NCBI GenBank assembly: GCA_022181065.1
Contig: BQMY01000121.1
Span: 1-64,000, forward strand
Direction: 5' to 3'
DNA from: Melioribacteraceae bacterium
GTDB taxonomy: Bacteria; Bacteroidota; Ignavibacteria; Ignavibacteriales; Melioribacteraceae
DNA: 64,000 nt
Part shown: positions 18,597-28,347 of the stretch, piece after piece
Numbering within the stretch: the stretch's first letter is position 1
Layout: the number at the start of each line of letters is the position of its first letter
Notes under the pieces: generated by a model
What the model saw: the letters and a program-made list of their open reading frames with translations, nothing else
What the model was told of the DNA's origin: nothing
The model's database searches: none
Translations under genes and position numbers: made by a program

Positions 18597-19304
18597 ATGA
18601 AAAAGATAAGAATTGCAAGTCAACCAGATGATGTTACTTGCGGTCCAACCTCCCTCCACGCTGTGTATGACTATTATGACGATTCCGTCTCACTCACAGA
18701 AGTCATAAACAGTATTACTTATCTTGAAGAAGGGGGTACACTCGGTGTACATTTGGGCATTCATGCACTTAAACGTGGATACACTGCCAACATTTACACT
18801 TATAATCTTCAACTTTTTGATCCCACCTGGTTTCACAATCCATCCGGGCAGAGATTGTTAGAATTTCTATCGTTGCAAAAAAAAGTTAAGCCCCAAAAAA
18901 AACTCGTGAAAGCTACCAATGCTTATATAGAATTCCTCAAACTCGGGGGCACAGTTAATTTTAAGGAATTGTCTCCACAATTGCTAAAAGGCTTTTTTGA
19001 TAAACAAGTACCTGTTCTTACCGGATTAAACGCCACCTATCTTTACAATACTTCAAGAGAGTTTGTGGAAGAAGATGGTAGAATATCATATGATAACTTG
19101 CGCGGAACTTCCAGCGGTCATTTTGTTGTGCTCGGAGGTTACGATGAAGTCAGAAAGAGAATAATTGTCGCTGACCCGTATTCCGATAATCCCCTAACCC
19201 GAGGTAAATATTACGCTGTAAATGTTCACAGATTATTAAATTCTATTATGTTGGGCATAATTACTTATGACGCAAACCTATTAATTATACATCCGGGAAA
19301 ATAA
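18597..19304 (+). CDS. C39-like papain-fold cysteine peptidase
   Basis: A soluble 235-aa protein with the bacteriocin-processing (C39-like) peptidase core. With the ATG at 18597 as start, I see the oxyanion Gln9 and nucleophile Cys15 in SQPDDVTCGPTSLHAVY, His175 in SSGHFVVLGGYDE and Asp193 in VADPYSDNP, so the active site is complete. The open frame extends to a TTG at 18555, but nothing favours that start. No signal peptide or ABC-transporter domain is present, unlike true C39 exporters. One base separates it from the RimK-like ligase gene, so it works with the two amide-bond-forming enzymes that follow, either trimming the product or transferring an acyl group. Related loci often carry this domain fused to an acetyltransferase; here it stands alone. 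Confidence 0.78.
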   Translation: MKKIRIASQPDDVTCGPTSLHAVYDYYDDSVSLTEVINSITYLEEGGTLGVHLGIHALKRGYTANIYTYNLQLFDPTWFHNPSGQRLLEFLSLQKKVKPQKKLVKATNAYIEFLKLGGTVNFKELSPQLLKGFFDKQVPVLTGLNATYLYNTSREFVEEDGRISYDNLRGTSSGHFVVLGGYDEVRKRIIVADPYSDNPLTRGKYYAVNVHRLLNSIMLGIITYDANLLIIHPGK

Positions 19305-19305
19305 A

Positions 19306-20778
19306 ATGAAAAATCTGGTTGTCGTGAACAACCCTAAAGATTGGAATTTCCAGATCAACGAAGTGGAAATTGCATCGGCGAAAGAATATTTAACCGATAA
19401 AAAATATTTTGATATGCGAAACGTACGAATTTACAATTTGTGCCGAAGTTACAAGTACCAGTCCGCCGGTTATTACGTTTCATTGATAGCTGAAGCCAGA
19501 GGTCATAAATCCTTTCCTAACGTTGCGACTATTCAGGATTTGCGCAGTAATTCTTTGGTAAAAATAATTTCAGAGGATTTAGACCTGCAGATTCAGATCG
19601 ACCTGAAAAAGATCAAATCGAAAGAATTTACCCTCAGTATATATTTTGAACAGAATATCGCCAAACAGTATAAAAAACTGTCTAAACAACTTGCGAATCT
19701 GTTTCAGGCTCCTTTACTGCGGGCACAATTTATTTTTAACAAAAAATGGGTACTTCAATCAATCCGCCCCATTCCCGTTAATGAAATTACCGAATCACAC
19801 AAACCATATCTGGAAGATTTTGCCCGTACATATTTCGCTAAAAAAAGAATCTATAGCGCAAAGATTTCCAAGTATAAATATGAACTCGCTATACTTATTG
19901 ATCCGGCAGAAAAGGAACCTCCTTCCGATAAAATCGCGATAGAACATTTTATAAACGCCGCTGACAACCTCGATTTAAGAACTACATTAATTACCAGGGA
20001 TGATTTCAACCGACTTCCAGAATTCGACGCGCTTTTCATTCGCGAAACTACATCGGTAAATCATCATACTTATAAATTTTCAAGGCGTGCTTTTACAGAA
20101 GGTATTGTTGTTATTGACGATCCTGCATCAATTATAAAATGTACGAATAAAGTTTATCTCGCTGAACTCCTGACGAAATATAAAATACATACTCCTAAAA
20201 CCATGATAGTTCATAAAGAGAACCAAACAGTTCTCGAACAGGAACTTGGATTTCCTGTTGTATTAAAACAGCCCGACAGTTCTTTTTCACAAGGTGTCAT
20301 AAAAGTTGAAAGCAGAGAAGAACTTCAAAATAATCTAAAAATGATGCTGGATAGTTCTGATCTGGTTATAGCGCAGGAATATTTATACTCTGAATTCGAC
20401 TGGAGAATTGGCATCCTGGATAAAAAGCCGATTTATGCCTGCAAGTACTTTATGGCAAAGGATCACTGGCAAATATATAACTGGAAACAAAGCGGTAAGG
20501 ATAAAGAAGGTGAGTTTAAAACCTTCCCTGTTGATGTTGTGGATAGTGATATTGTAAAAACGGCAGTTAAAGCCGCTAACCTTATCGGGGACGGTCTTTA
20601 CGGTGTCGATTTGAAAAAAATTGATAATAAGGTGTATGTTATTGAAGTTAATGATAATCCGAGTATCACATCCGGTGTGGAAGACGCGATTCTTCAGCAG
20701 GACTTATACAGAATAATTATTGAATCATTTTATGAAAGACTTGAAAAGTCGCGCATGGTAAAAGAGGTGCAATTATGA
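19306..20778 (+). CDS. RimK-family ATP-grasp ligase with RLAN N-terminal domain
   Basis: A 490-aa amide or peptide ligase. The first 170 or so residues match the RLAN domain that precedes some RimK-like ATP-grasps (VNNPKDW, VRIYNLCRSYKYQSAGYYVSL, EARGHKSFP). The ATP-grasp part follows: a pre-ATP-grasp segment with ALFIRETTSVNHHTYKFSR, the phosphate loop region VVLKQPDSSFSQGVIKV, and the metal/ATP site GVDLKKIDNKVYVIEVNDNPSI. RimK-type ligases join an amino acid or peptide to a carboxylate with ATP. The gene follows the C39-like peptidase by 1 base and overlaps the next gene by 4 (ATGA), which argues for a shared pathway. The substrate is unknown. Confidence 0.85.
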   Translation: MKNLVVVNNPKDWNFQINEVEIASAKEYLTDKKYFDMRNVRIYNLCRSYKYQSAGYYVSLIAEARGHKSFPNVATIQDLRSNSLVKIISEDLDLQIQIDLKKIKSKEFTLSIYFEQNIAKQYKKLSKQLANLFQAPLLRAQFIFNKKWVLQSIRPIPVNEITESHKPYLEDFARTYFAKKRIYSAKISKYKYELAILIDPAEKEPPSDKIAIEHFINAADNLDLRTTLITRDDFNRLPEFDALFIRETTSVNHHTYKFSRRAFTEGIVVIDDPASIIKCTNKVYLAELLTKYKIHTPKTMIVHKENQTVLEQELGFPVVLKQPDSSFSQGVIKVESREELQNNLKMMLDSSDLVIAQEYLYSEFDWRIGILDKKPIYACKYFMAKDHWQIYNWKQSGKDKEGEFKTFPVDVVDSDIVKTAVKAANLIGDGLYGVDLKKIDNKVYVIEVNDNPSITSGVEDAILQQDLYRIIIESFYERLEKSRMVKEVQL

Positions 20779-22004
20779 GTGTTCTTCATATTTATGAAGG
20801 GTTCGGCATAGAGTTGGAATATATGATCGTTGATCGGGATACGCTAAAAGCTAAACCAATCAGTGATGAAATACTAAAAGTGGTTACCGGCGCTTACAAC
20901 TCGGATTATGATAATGGAAACATCTCCTGGTCAAATGAGCTCGTACTCCATGTTATTGAAATAAAAACCAACGGTCCAAGAAATAAACTATGCGGTTTGG
21001 AAAATGATTTTTTGATCAACATAAATGAAATTACGGAAATCCTGAAAAATTTTAACGCTAAACTCCTCCCTACCGGCGCACACCCGCTTTTTATTCCACG
21101 CGATGAGACTAAATTATGGCCTCATGAAAACAATCCCGTATATGACGCATACAACCGGATATTCAACTGTGACGGACATGGATGGTCGAATTTGCAGTCA
21201 ACCCATATAAATTTACCGTTCGCGAATGATGATGAATTTTACAGGTTACATACAGCAATTCGTTGTGTACTGCCGATAATTCCCGCTCTAACCGCAAGTA
21301 CACCGTTAATCGAAGGTAAAAACACCGGTATTATAGACACACGGCTTGATTTTTATAAGAACAATCAGAAAAAAATCCTGAGTCTTGCAGGTGATGTTAT
21401 CCCGGAATTGATCACTTCTAAGGGAGAATACCAAAATAAAATATTTAGTCGGATATTTGCCGATATCGAAAAATATGATACTGATGATATATTAAAAAAC
21501 GAGTGGTTGAATTCCCGTGGAGCAATCGCGAGATTCGACAGAAACGCTATAGAAATAAGAATAATAGACTTGCAGGAATCACCCATCGCGGATGTATCGT
21601 TGGCTGCACTAATTATTGAAGTTATACATTTAATTTCTGAAGATCCTCAGATGCTCGCCAGTGCCGCAACATTATCCCAGAAAGAGCTGGTCTCGATTTT
21701 AAACTCAACAATTAAATATGGTGAACAGGTAGTCATAACAAATGAGGATTATTTGTCATTATTTGAAATGAAATCCGAAATTAAAGCGGGTGAACTATGG
21801 GCAATCCTGTTAGAAAATATCGGACAGAATCCAATATTTATGTCAGAGGCTCAGCTCAAAACCGCCAAAGAAATAATAAAGCGGGGCACACTTTCCAGTC
21901 GTATTATTACTGCTATCAAAAATGATTACAGTATGCAAAATATAAAATCAGTTTATCAGCGGTTGTCAGCTTGCCTTTTGAATAACGAAATATTTCACCC
22001 TTAA
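20775..22004 (+). CDS. GCS2-type glutamate-cysteine ligase family protein
   Basis: A 409-aa member of the GCS2/carboxylate-amine ligase family (glutamine-synthetase-like fold). Supporting motifs: GIELEYMIVD near the N-terminus (metal Glu residues), NELVLHVIEIKTNGP, STHINLPF with a conserved His, and RNAIEIRIIDLQESP towards the C-terminus. Family members form gamma-glutamyl or other amide bonds with ATP; true gamma-glutamylcysteine synthesis is not implied. Translational coupling (ATGA) to the RLAN/RimK gene means two different amide ligases and a peptidase are made together. Its stop codon lies in the palindrome TTAACCGGTTAA at 22001-22012, which also holds the stop of the convergent ilvA gene. 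Confidence 0.82.
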   Translation: MSVLHIYEGFGIELEYMIVDRDTLKAKPISDEILKVVTGAYNSDYDNGNISWSNELVLHVIEIKTNGPRNKLCGLENDFLININEITEILKNFNAKLLPTGAHPLFIPRDETKLWPHENNPVYDAYNRIFNCDGHGWSNLQSTHINLPFANDDEFYRLHTAIRCVLPIIPALTASTPLIEGKNTGIIDTRLDFYKNNQKKILSLAGDVIPELITSKGEYQNKIFSRIFADIEKYDTDDILKNEWLNSRGAIARFDRNAIEIRIIDLQESPIADVSLAALIIEVIHLISEDPQMLASAATLSQKELVSILNSTIKYGEQVVITNEDYLSLFEMKSEIKAGELWAILLENIGQNPIFMSEAQLKTAKEIIKRGTLSSRIITAIKNDYSMQNIKSVYQRLSACLLNNEIFHP

Positions 22005-22008
22005 CCGG

Positions 22009-23289
22009 TTAAACAAGATATTGGAATAAATCCGGTTTGTTGTTCAGGTATTCGTACTTAAAGCCGGATTTTTTCATTCTATCAACGAGTGGTAGAAAAT
22101 CACTACTCTGTTTTAACTCTATTCCAACGAGTGCCGGACCTTTTTCCCTGTTATGTTTTTTGGAATACTCGAATAGAGTAATGTTGTCATCAGTACCAAG
22201 TACATCATTTACAAACTGCTTCAAAGCTCCTGCCCTTTGAGGGAATCGGATTATAAAATAATGTTTCAGACCTTCATAAAGCAGAGAACGTTCCTTTATT
22301 TCCTCAGTTCTTGTGATATCATTATTACTACCACTTACGATGCAGACCACATTTTTGTTTTTTATCTCTTCTTTATAAAAATCAAGCGCGGTTATCGATA
22401 ATGCTCCCGCAGGTTCTACAACAAGCGCGTCAAGATTATAAAGTTCAAGAATGGTCGTACAAATTTTTCCTTCGGGCACAGTAATAAAATCGTCGATATA
22501 TTGCCGGCACATCTCAAATGTTTTTTCACCCGGTTTTTGCACAGCAGCACCATCAACAAATTTGTCAATTTCATCCAGCTCAGTTACAGCATCATTTTTA
22601 ATTGAAAGCCCCATCGCTGCTGCCCCTTCGGGTTCAACACCGATAATTTTAACCTCAGGTGCAAGGTTTTTAATCGCTGATCCAACACCTGACGCTAGTC
22701 CTCCGCCACCTGTTGGGAGGAACACATAATCAGGTATCTCACTCATCTGTTGCAGTATTTCCAAACCGATCGTTCCCTGTCCCGATATTACCTTTTCATC
22801 ATCAAAGGGATGAATAAAACTTGCGTTATTTTCTTTGCAATACTCCATCGCAAAACTCGATGTATCGTCATATGTATCACCGAGCAACTCAATCTCGATG
22901 AAATCACCGCCAAAAAGTTTCACCTGATTGATTTTCTGCTGCGGGGTGGTTACAGGCATAAATATTTTACCTGTTATTTTTAGCAGACTACATGAGTAGG
23001 CTACGCCTTGTGCATGATTCCCGGCGCTGGCACACACAACACCTCTGGATATTTCTGCTTTGGATAACGAGCTGATTTTATTGTACGCCCCCCTGATTTT
23101 ATAGGAACGCACAATCTGCAAGTCTTCACGTTTCAGGAATATATTTGCGCTGTAACGTTTGGAAAGTAATTGATTTCGAAGAAGCGGGGTTGTATTTACA
23201 ACCCCGTTCAATTTTTCTTGCGCCAAAACTATATCAGAAATTTTATCACTTTTGTAATTAATATATTTGCTGCTGTATTGTTCAAACAT
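22009..23289 (-). CDS. ilvA: Threonine dehydratase (isoleucine biosynthesis)
   Basis: PLP enzyme that converts threonine to 2-oxobutanoate, the first step towards isoleucine. The PLP lysine is in VRSYKIRGAYN; the phosphate-binding glycine loop is PTGGGGLASGVG. After the catalytic domain comes a single ACT-like regulatory domain (about residues 335-426, HYFIIRFPQRAGALKQFV), shorter than the double domain of E. coli IlvA and as seen in Bacteroidota-type enzymes. The ATG at 23289 has AGGTG at good spacing and is preferred over the in-frame GTG at 23295. It is the last gene of the ilv operon, 13 bases after ilvC. Confidence 0.94.
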   Translation of the reverse strand: MFEQYSSKYINYKSDKISDIVLAQEKLNGVVNTTPLLRNQLLSKRYSANIFLKREDLQIVRSYKIRGAYNKISSLSKAEISRGVVCASAGNHAQGVAYSCSLLKITGKIFMPVTTPQQKINQVKLFGGDFIEIELLGDTYDDTSSFAMEYCKENNASFIHPFDDEKVISGQGTIGLEILQQMSEIPDYVFLPTGGGGLASGVGSAIKNLAPEVKIIGVEPEGAAAMGLSIKNDAVTELDEIDKFVDGAAVQKPGEKTFEMCRQYIDDFITVPEGKICTTILELYNLDALVVEPAGALSITALDFYKEEIKNKNVVCIVSGSNNDITRTEEIKERSLLYEGLKHYFIIRFPQRAGALKQFVNDVLGTDDNITLFEYSKKHNREKGPALVGIELKQSSDFLPLVDRMKKSGFKYEYLNNKPDLFQYLV

Positions 23290-23302
23290 AAGCACCTGTG
23301 AT

Positions 23303-24349
23303 TTATTGATTTTCAGGACGAAGTTTTCTTACCTGCGCGCCTGCCTGCCATAATTCCGAATCACGAATTTCTTTTAATTCTACTTCAAGCTTTTCACGAT
23401 AATCGGGTTTACTGTTTGCTTCTATAACAATTTCAGCTTCATTACCGCTTGCGACACTCTTGTACAAATCTTCAAATACAGGTGAAACAGCCTCTCTGAA
23501 TTTGTGTCGCCAATCGAGAGCACCTCGCTGCGCTGTAACTGATGTATTCGCGTACATCCAGTCCATTCCGTTTTCGGCGACTAAAGGCATTAAACTTTGT
23601 GTGAGTTCTTCTACTGTTTCATTAAACGCTTCGGAAGGTGAATGCCCGTTTTTTCTGAGAACATTATACTGTGCCTCAAAAACTCCGGCGAGAGCACCCA
23701 TCAGAATACCTCTCTCACCAGTAAGATCACTGAATACTTCCTTTTTGAAATCTGTTTCAAACAGATACCCTGACCCTACAGCCATTCCAAGCGCCTTAAC
23801 TCTTTCATGAGCCTTTCCTGTAGCGTCCTGGAAGACGGCATAGCTTGAATTAATTCCTTTACCCTGCACGAACATTCTTCTTAGTGAAGTTCCTGAACCC
23901 TTGGGCGCGACAAGAATAACATCCACATCGGCAGGTGGTACAATTCCGGTTTTATCCTTGTATGTGATTCCGAATCCATGTGAAAAGTACAATGCTTTAC
24001 CGGGGGTTAAATGTTTTTTAATGGTTTCCCACTGTGATATTTGCCCCGCGTCAGAAAGGAGGTATTGAACTATAGTTGCTTTTTCAGCGGCTTCTTCAAT
24101 TTCAAACAAAGTTTTTCCCGGTTCCCAGCCATCGGAAACAGCTTTATCCCACGTTTTGCTTCCTTTTCTCTGTCCTACAATCACATTAAAACCGTTATCC
24201 TTCATATTCAAAGATTGACCCGGCCCCTGAACTCCGTAGCCTATCACCGCTATCACTTCAGCTTTTAGTACTTCACGCGCTTTTTCGAGTGAAAATTCTT
24301 CACGTGTTACAACATTTTCTTCTACTCCGCCAAAATTTAGTTTCGCCAT
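23303..24349 (-). CDS. ilvC: Ketol-acid reductoisomerase
   Basis: 348-aa class I (short) ketol-acid reductoisomerase, acting second in Ile/Val synthesis. The N-terminal Rossmann domain has IAVIGYGVQGPGQ and the cofactor loop GQRKGSKTW, whose basic and Ser residues fit NADPH. The C-terminal knotted domain has the metal ligands in DLTGERGILMGALAG and VEELTQSLMPL. Its ATG overlaps the ilvN stop by one base (TAATG), so the two are coupled. Nothing unusual. Confidence 0.96.
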   Translation of the reverse strand: MAKLNFGGVEENVVTREEFSLEKAREVLKAEVIAVIGYGVQGPGQSLNMKDNGFNVIVGQRKGSKTWDKAVSDGWEPGKTLFEIEEAAEKATIVQYLLSDAGQISQWETIKKHLTPGKALYFSHGFGITYKDKTGIVPPADVDVILVAPKGSGTSLRRMFVQGKGINSSYAVFQDATGKAHERVKALGMAVGSGYLFETDFKKEVFSDLTGERGILMGALAGVFEAQYNVLRKNGHSPSEAFNETVEELTQSLMPLVAENGMDWMYANTSVTAQRGALDWRHKFREAVSPVFEDLYKSVASGNEAEIVIEANSKPDYREKLEVELKEIRDSELWQAGAQVRKLRPENQ

Positions 24350-24873
24350 TATACTTCCTCGTTATATTCAAGTTTTTCAAATTCATTTACTGTGTCTTTC
24401 ATTATAGCCACTCTCCCGGATCTCACAAACTCAACTATTCCGAACGGCTTTAATTTTTCAAATAATTCGGCTGTTTCTTCTTTATGTCCGGTTTTTTCGA
24501 TTATCAGATGATCTTTTTCGATTGTCAGCAATCTCGCGTTATTTTCTCTGATGATTGTTTCAATTCCCAATCCGTCCCTGATAGCGGAAACAGATAGTTT
24601 ATACAGCGCGATTTCCTGATATATCAACTCATCAGTTTTATGATAATGCGCTCTGATAACATCAACCTGTTTTTCAATTTGTTTTACAACTTTTTGTACC
24701 TGTTCCAATTCTTCCCGAATAACTATAGTATATCTGTGTATTCCTTCAACTTCAGATTGTGATGCTGTAATACTTTCTATATTGATATGTCTTCGAGTGA
24801 ATATGATCGTTACTCTATGAAGCATACCGATATGGTTTTCGGTAAAAATTGAAAGTGTATATTCCTGTTTCAT
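24349..24873 (-). CDS. ilvN: Acetolactate synthase small (regulatory) subunit
   Basis: 174-aa regulatory subunit of acetolactate synthase. The N-terminal ACT domain starts with YTLSIFTENHIGMLHRVTIIFTRR-like sequence, where the conserved Asn/His/Gly motif for valine binding is visible (TENHIGMLHR). A C-terminal ALS_ss domain follows (about 85-165, ending in FVRSGRVAIMKD). It controls feedback inhibition of the catalytic subunit encoded just upstream (9 bases away). Gene names ilvN and ilvH are both used for this subunit. Confidence 0.95.
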   Translation of the reverse strand: MKQEYTLSIFTENHIGMLHRVTIIFTRRHINIESITASQSEVEGIHRYTIVIREELEQVQKVVKQIEKQVDVIRAHYHKTDELIYQEIALYKLSVSAIRDGLGIETIIRENNARLLTIEKDHLIIEKTGHKEETAELFEKLKPFGIVEFVRSGRVAIMKDTVNEFEKLEYNEEV

Positions 24874-24882
24874 TTTAACTCC

Positions 24883-26655
24883 TTATGATAACCTTATTTC
24901 GGAAACAGAAGCACCTGTAGGTACCATCGGAAATACATTATCCTCCTGCTCAACCATTACTTCCAGAAAATATGGTCCTTCTGTACTTAACATCTCATCG
25001 ATGCTCGAATCCAGATGTTCTCGCTGATCTAAACGTCTGCCGGGAATACCAAATCCATCAGCGATCTTTACAAAATCGGGGTTGGTCATTTCCGTAAATG
25101 AATAGCGACTCTCAAAAAAGAGTTCCTGCCATTGCCGAACCATACCCAGAAATTGGTTATTTAACACAACTATTTTTATACCAATTTTGTATTGCGCTAT
25201 CGTTGCCAATTCCTGAATAGTCATCTGAAAACCACCGTCTCCAATAATGGCAAGAACAGACTTATCCGTACTGCCAATTTTTGCTCCCATGGATGCCGGC
25301 AGACAAAATCCCATAGTTCCCAAACCTCCGGAGGTTATGGACAACGATTTTCCCGAATGTTCAAAATATCTCGCCGTAACCATTTGATGTTGTCCTACAT
25401 CGGTAACAACAATTGTATCATCAGGAGTCTTTTCAGAAAGTTTTTTTACAACTTCTGCCATTCTCAATTTTCCGGCATCAGGTTTAATTTCTTTGGAAAT
25501 CACCTGATCAAACTCCTCATCATAAAGTGTGTTAAAAGATGAAAGCCATTTTTCATGATTTTTTTTATCAACAAAATTCACTAATGATGTTAACGCTTCT
25601 TTTGCGTCGGCATGTACCGCGACATCAGTTTTTACATTCTTGTCGATTTCGGCGTCATCAATTTCGATATGAATTATTTTTGCGTTGGTAGCATACCGCT
25701 TCAGATCACCGGTGACCCTGTCGTCAAAACGCATACCAATCGCGATAATTAAATCTGCCTCATTAGTAAGTTTGTTTGGCCCATAATTACCGTGCATACC
25801 CAACATTCCAACATTTAACGGATGAGTCGTTGGCAAGGAAGATATACCGAGCAAAGTCCATGCAGCCGGGATACCGGTTTTTTCGATGAATTTCCTGAAT
25901 TCGGTATCAGCTCCTGATAAGCTTACCCCCTGCCCGAAGAGTACCAGAGGTTTTTCGGATTTATTAATAAGTGTAGCGGCAGCTTTTACCTGTTCTATAT
26001 TCAATTTTGGTTTGGGTTGATAGCTTCTTATTTTTTTCGCGGACTGATAATAATAAACAAACTCACTAAACTGGGCATCTTTTGTAATATCAATAACAAC
26101 AGGCCCCGGTCTTCCCGATTTAGCAATGTAAAAAGCGTTTGCTATTGCTGTGGGAATTTCCTCGGCGTTTGTTACCTGATAATTCCACTTGGTAACTGGC
26201 ATTGAAATACCAACAACATCAGTCTCCTGAAACGCGTCTGTTCCCAACAGAAAAGATCCAACCTGCCCCGTAATACATACAAGCGGAGTAGAATCAATAA
26301 AGGCATCTGCAATACCGGTTATCAGATTAGTTGCTCCCGGACCCGAGGTAGCAAAACATACTCCCACCTTTCCTGATGCCCGCGCGTAGCCCTGAGCAGC
26401 GTGAACAGCTCCCTGCTCATGCCTTGTAAGTACATGATTTACTTTATCCCTGTAGTCATAAAGCGCGTCATAAACAGGCATAATAGCGCCGCCGGGATAC
26501 CCGAAAATTGTTTCCACTCCTTCCATAAGTAGCGATTTAATTATTGCTTCCGCTCCGGAAACCTTGGCGGGTTTATTTAGCTCCGGATTGAAATTATCCG
26601 GGAATGAGTATGTCCCTTTCAAATTTCCCGCGGATGAAAATTCAGATCCTTTCAC
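24883..26655 (-). CDS. ilvB: Acetolactate synthase large (catalytic) subunit
   Basis: 590-aa ThDP- and FAD-dependent enzyme joining pyruvate with pyruvate or 2-oxobutanoate. Visible are the catalytic Glu region (TRHEQGAVHAAQGYARASG), the FAD domain, and the ThDP/Mg motif GDGGFQMTIQELATIAQY...NNQFLGM. The start is GTG at 26655 with GGAG 7 bases upstream; about 30 residues precede the usual family N-terminus. It follows ilvD by 18 bases and precedes the regulatory subunit. Confidence 0.95.
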   Translation of the reverse strand: MKGSEFSSAGNLKGTYSFPDNFNPELNKPAKVSGAEAIIKSLLMEGVETIFGYPGGAIMPVYDALYDYRDKVNHVLTRHEQGAVHAAQGYARASGKVGVCFATSGPGATNLITGIADAFIDSTPLVCITGQVGSFLLGTDAFQETDVVGISMPVTKWNYQVTNAEEIPTAIANAFYIAKSGRPGPVVIDITKDAQFSEFVYYYQSAKKIRSYQPKPKLNIEQVKAAATLINKSEKPLVLFGQGVSLSGADTEFRKFIEKTGIPAAWTLLGISSLPTTHPLNVGMLGMHGNYGPNKLTNEADLIIAIGMRFDDRVTGDLKRYATNAKIIHIEIDDAEIDKNVKTDVAVHADAKEALTSLVNFVDKKNHEKWLSSFNTLYDEEFDQVISKEIKPDAGKLRMAEVVKKLSEKTPDDTIVVTDVGQHQMVTARYFEHSGKSLSITSGGLGTMGFCLPASMGAKIGSTDKSVLAIIGDGGFQMTIQELATIAQYKIGIKIVVLNNQFLGMVRQWQELFFESRYSFTEMTNPDFVKIADGFGIPGRRLDQREHLDSSIDEMLSTEGPYFLEVMVEQEDNVFPMVPTGASVSEIRLS

Positions 26656-26673
26656 GATAGAACTCCTTCCATT

Positions 26674-28341
26674 TTAAAGATCAGTCAAGCAGCCGTGAGA
26701 AGCGTCGGTCACACTTTTGGCGTACTTAAATAAATATCCGTTTTTAACACGTAAATCTGGTTTGCTCCATTCTGATTTTCTTTTTAACAGCTCTTTCTCA
26801 TCCACAAGGAGTTGAAGAACTTTATGTGTGGTATCAATTTTGATTTTGTCACCATCTTTAATTAATGCAATGGTTCCACCTTCCATCGCTTCCGGGGTAA
26901 TATGCCCCACAACAAAACCATGAGTTCCCCCTGAGAATCGACCGTCGGTAATTAGCGCAACATCTTTTCCCAATCCCGCGCCCATTATCGCCGATGTAGG
27001 TTTTAACATTTCCGGCATGCCGGGTCCACCTTTGGGTCCCTCATAACGAATCACTACCACATCACCCTTTTTAACTTTTCCTGCTGCGATGCCTTCATTA
27101 GCTTCAAATTCGCTGTTAAACACTACGGCTGTACCTTCGAAGTAATCTCCCTCTTTACCAGTTATTTTCGCTACAGAACCTTTTTCAGCAAGATTACCAT
27201 ACAATATTTGTATGTGTCCCGATTTTTTGATCGGATTTTCGATCGGAAAGACTACATCCTGACTTTTCCCGATCGGACGAATATCCTCGAGATTTTCTCC
27301 GAGTGTTTTGCCGGTTACGGTTAAACAATCACCATTCAACAATTTGTTTTTCAGTAAATATTTCATCAATGCGGGTACACCTCCAGAATTATGCAGGTCT
27401 TCCATCAAATATTTACCGGATGGTTTCAGGTCAGAGAGATATGGAGTTCTGTCACTGATTTCCTGAAAATCATCAAGTGTGAATTCTATTCCGCAGGTTT
27501 TTGTGATTGCCAGAAAATGTAAAACAGCATTGGTGCTGCCACCCAGAGCCATCACAAGAGTAAGCGCGTTTGTAACAGATTCACGCGTAATTATATCAAG
27601 TGGCTTTATATCTTTTTGAAGCAGATTATTTATCGCGGATGCGATATGTTTTGGTTCGAGCTTTTTAATATTGGATTGTGCCGGATTTGAGGAATTATAC
27701 GGGAGTGACATACCCATAGCTTCTATTGCCGACGCCATGGTGTTCGCGGTGTACATTCCTCCGCATGCACCTGGTCCTGGACAAGCCCTTTTTATCACAT
27801 TATTGTAATCATCCTCTGATATCTTCCCGGATACATGCTCCCCCCAAGCCTCGAATGCGGAAACAATATTAAGCTTCTCACCTTTATATTCTCCGGGTGA
27901 AATTGTACCCCCGTAAACCAAAATTGAGGGTCTGTTTAATCTTGCCATCGCCATGATAGCGCCCGGCATATTTTTATCACAACCGGTAATAGCAACCAAA
28001 CCATCGTAATAATGCGCGCTGCTGATTGTTTCGATAGAATCGGCTATAATTTCACGGCTCGGAAGCGAAAATCGCATCCCGAAAGTCCCCATTGAAATCC
28101 CGTCACTGACACCGATGGTGTTAAAACGCAAGCCTTTTAGTCCCTTCCTGTTTACTTCAGCTTTAATATCATCCGCTATCTCATTTAGATGCATATTACA
28201 CGGGTTGCCGTCATATCCCGTACTCGCTATACCAACTATACTTTTATCAAAATCTTGATCGTTGAACCCTGCACCATACAACATTGCCAGTGAAGCCGGG
28301 AGAGATTTATCATTTGTTAGAGTTTTGCTAAATTTTTTCAT
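26674..28341 (-). CDS. ilvD: Dihydroxy-acid dehydratase
   Basis: 555-aa iron-sulphur dehydratase, third common step of Ile/Val synthesis. The cluster cysteines are in [27 protein letters not shown] and [20 protein letters not shown]; the C-terminal domain carries the usual [15 protein letters not shown] and [15 protein letters not shown]. Length and motifs are standard. It lies 6 bases after ilvE and 18 before ilvB in the ilv operon. Confidence 0.96.
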   Translation of the reverse strand: MKKFSKTLTNDKSLPASLAMLYGAGFNDQDFDKSIVGIASTGYDGNPCNMHLNEIADDIKAEVNRKGLKGLRFNTIGVSDGISMGTFGMRFSLPSREIIADSIETISSAHYYDGLVAITGCDKNMPGAIMAMARLNRPSILVYGGTISPGEYKGEKLNIVSAFEAWGEHVSGKISEDDYNNVIKRACPGPGACGGMYTANTMASAIEAMGMSLPYNSSNPAQSNIKKLEPKHIASAINNLLQKDIKPLDIITRESVTNALTLVMALGGSTNAVLHFLAITKTCGIEFTLDDFQEISDRTPYLSDLKPSGKYLMEDLHNSGGVPALMKYLLKNKLLNGDCLTVTGKTLGENLEDIRPIGKSQDVVFPIENPIKKSGHIQILYGNLAEKGSVAKITGKEGDYFEGTAVVFNSEFEANEGIAAGKVKKGDVVVIRYEGPKGGPGMPEMLKPTSAIMGAGLGKDVALITDGRFSGGTHGFVVGHITPEAMEGGTIALIKDGDKIKIDTTHKVLQLLVDEKELLKRKSEWSKPDLRVKNGYLFKYAKSVTDASHGCLTDL

Positions 28342-28347
28342 TGTTTT

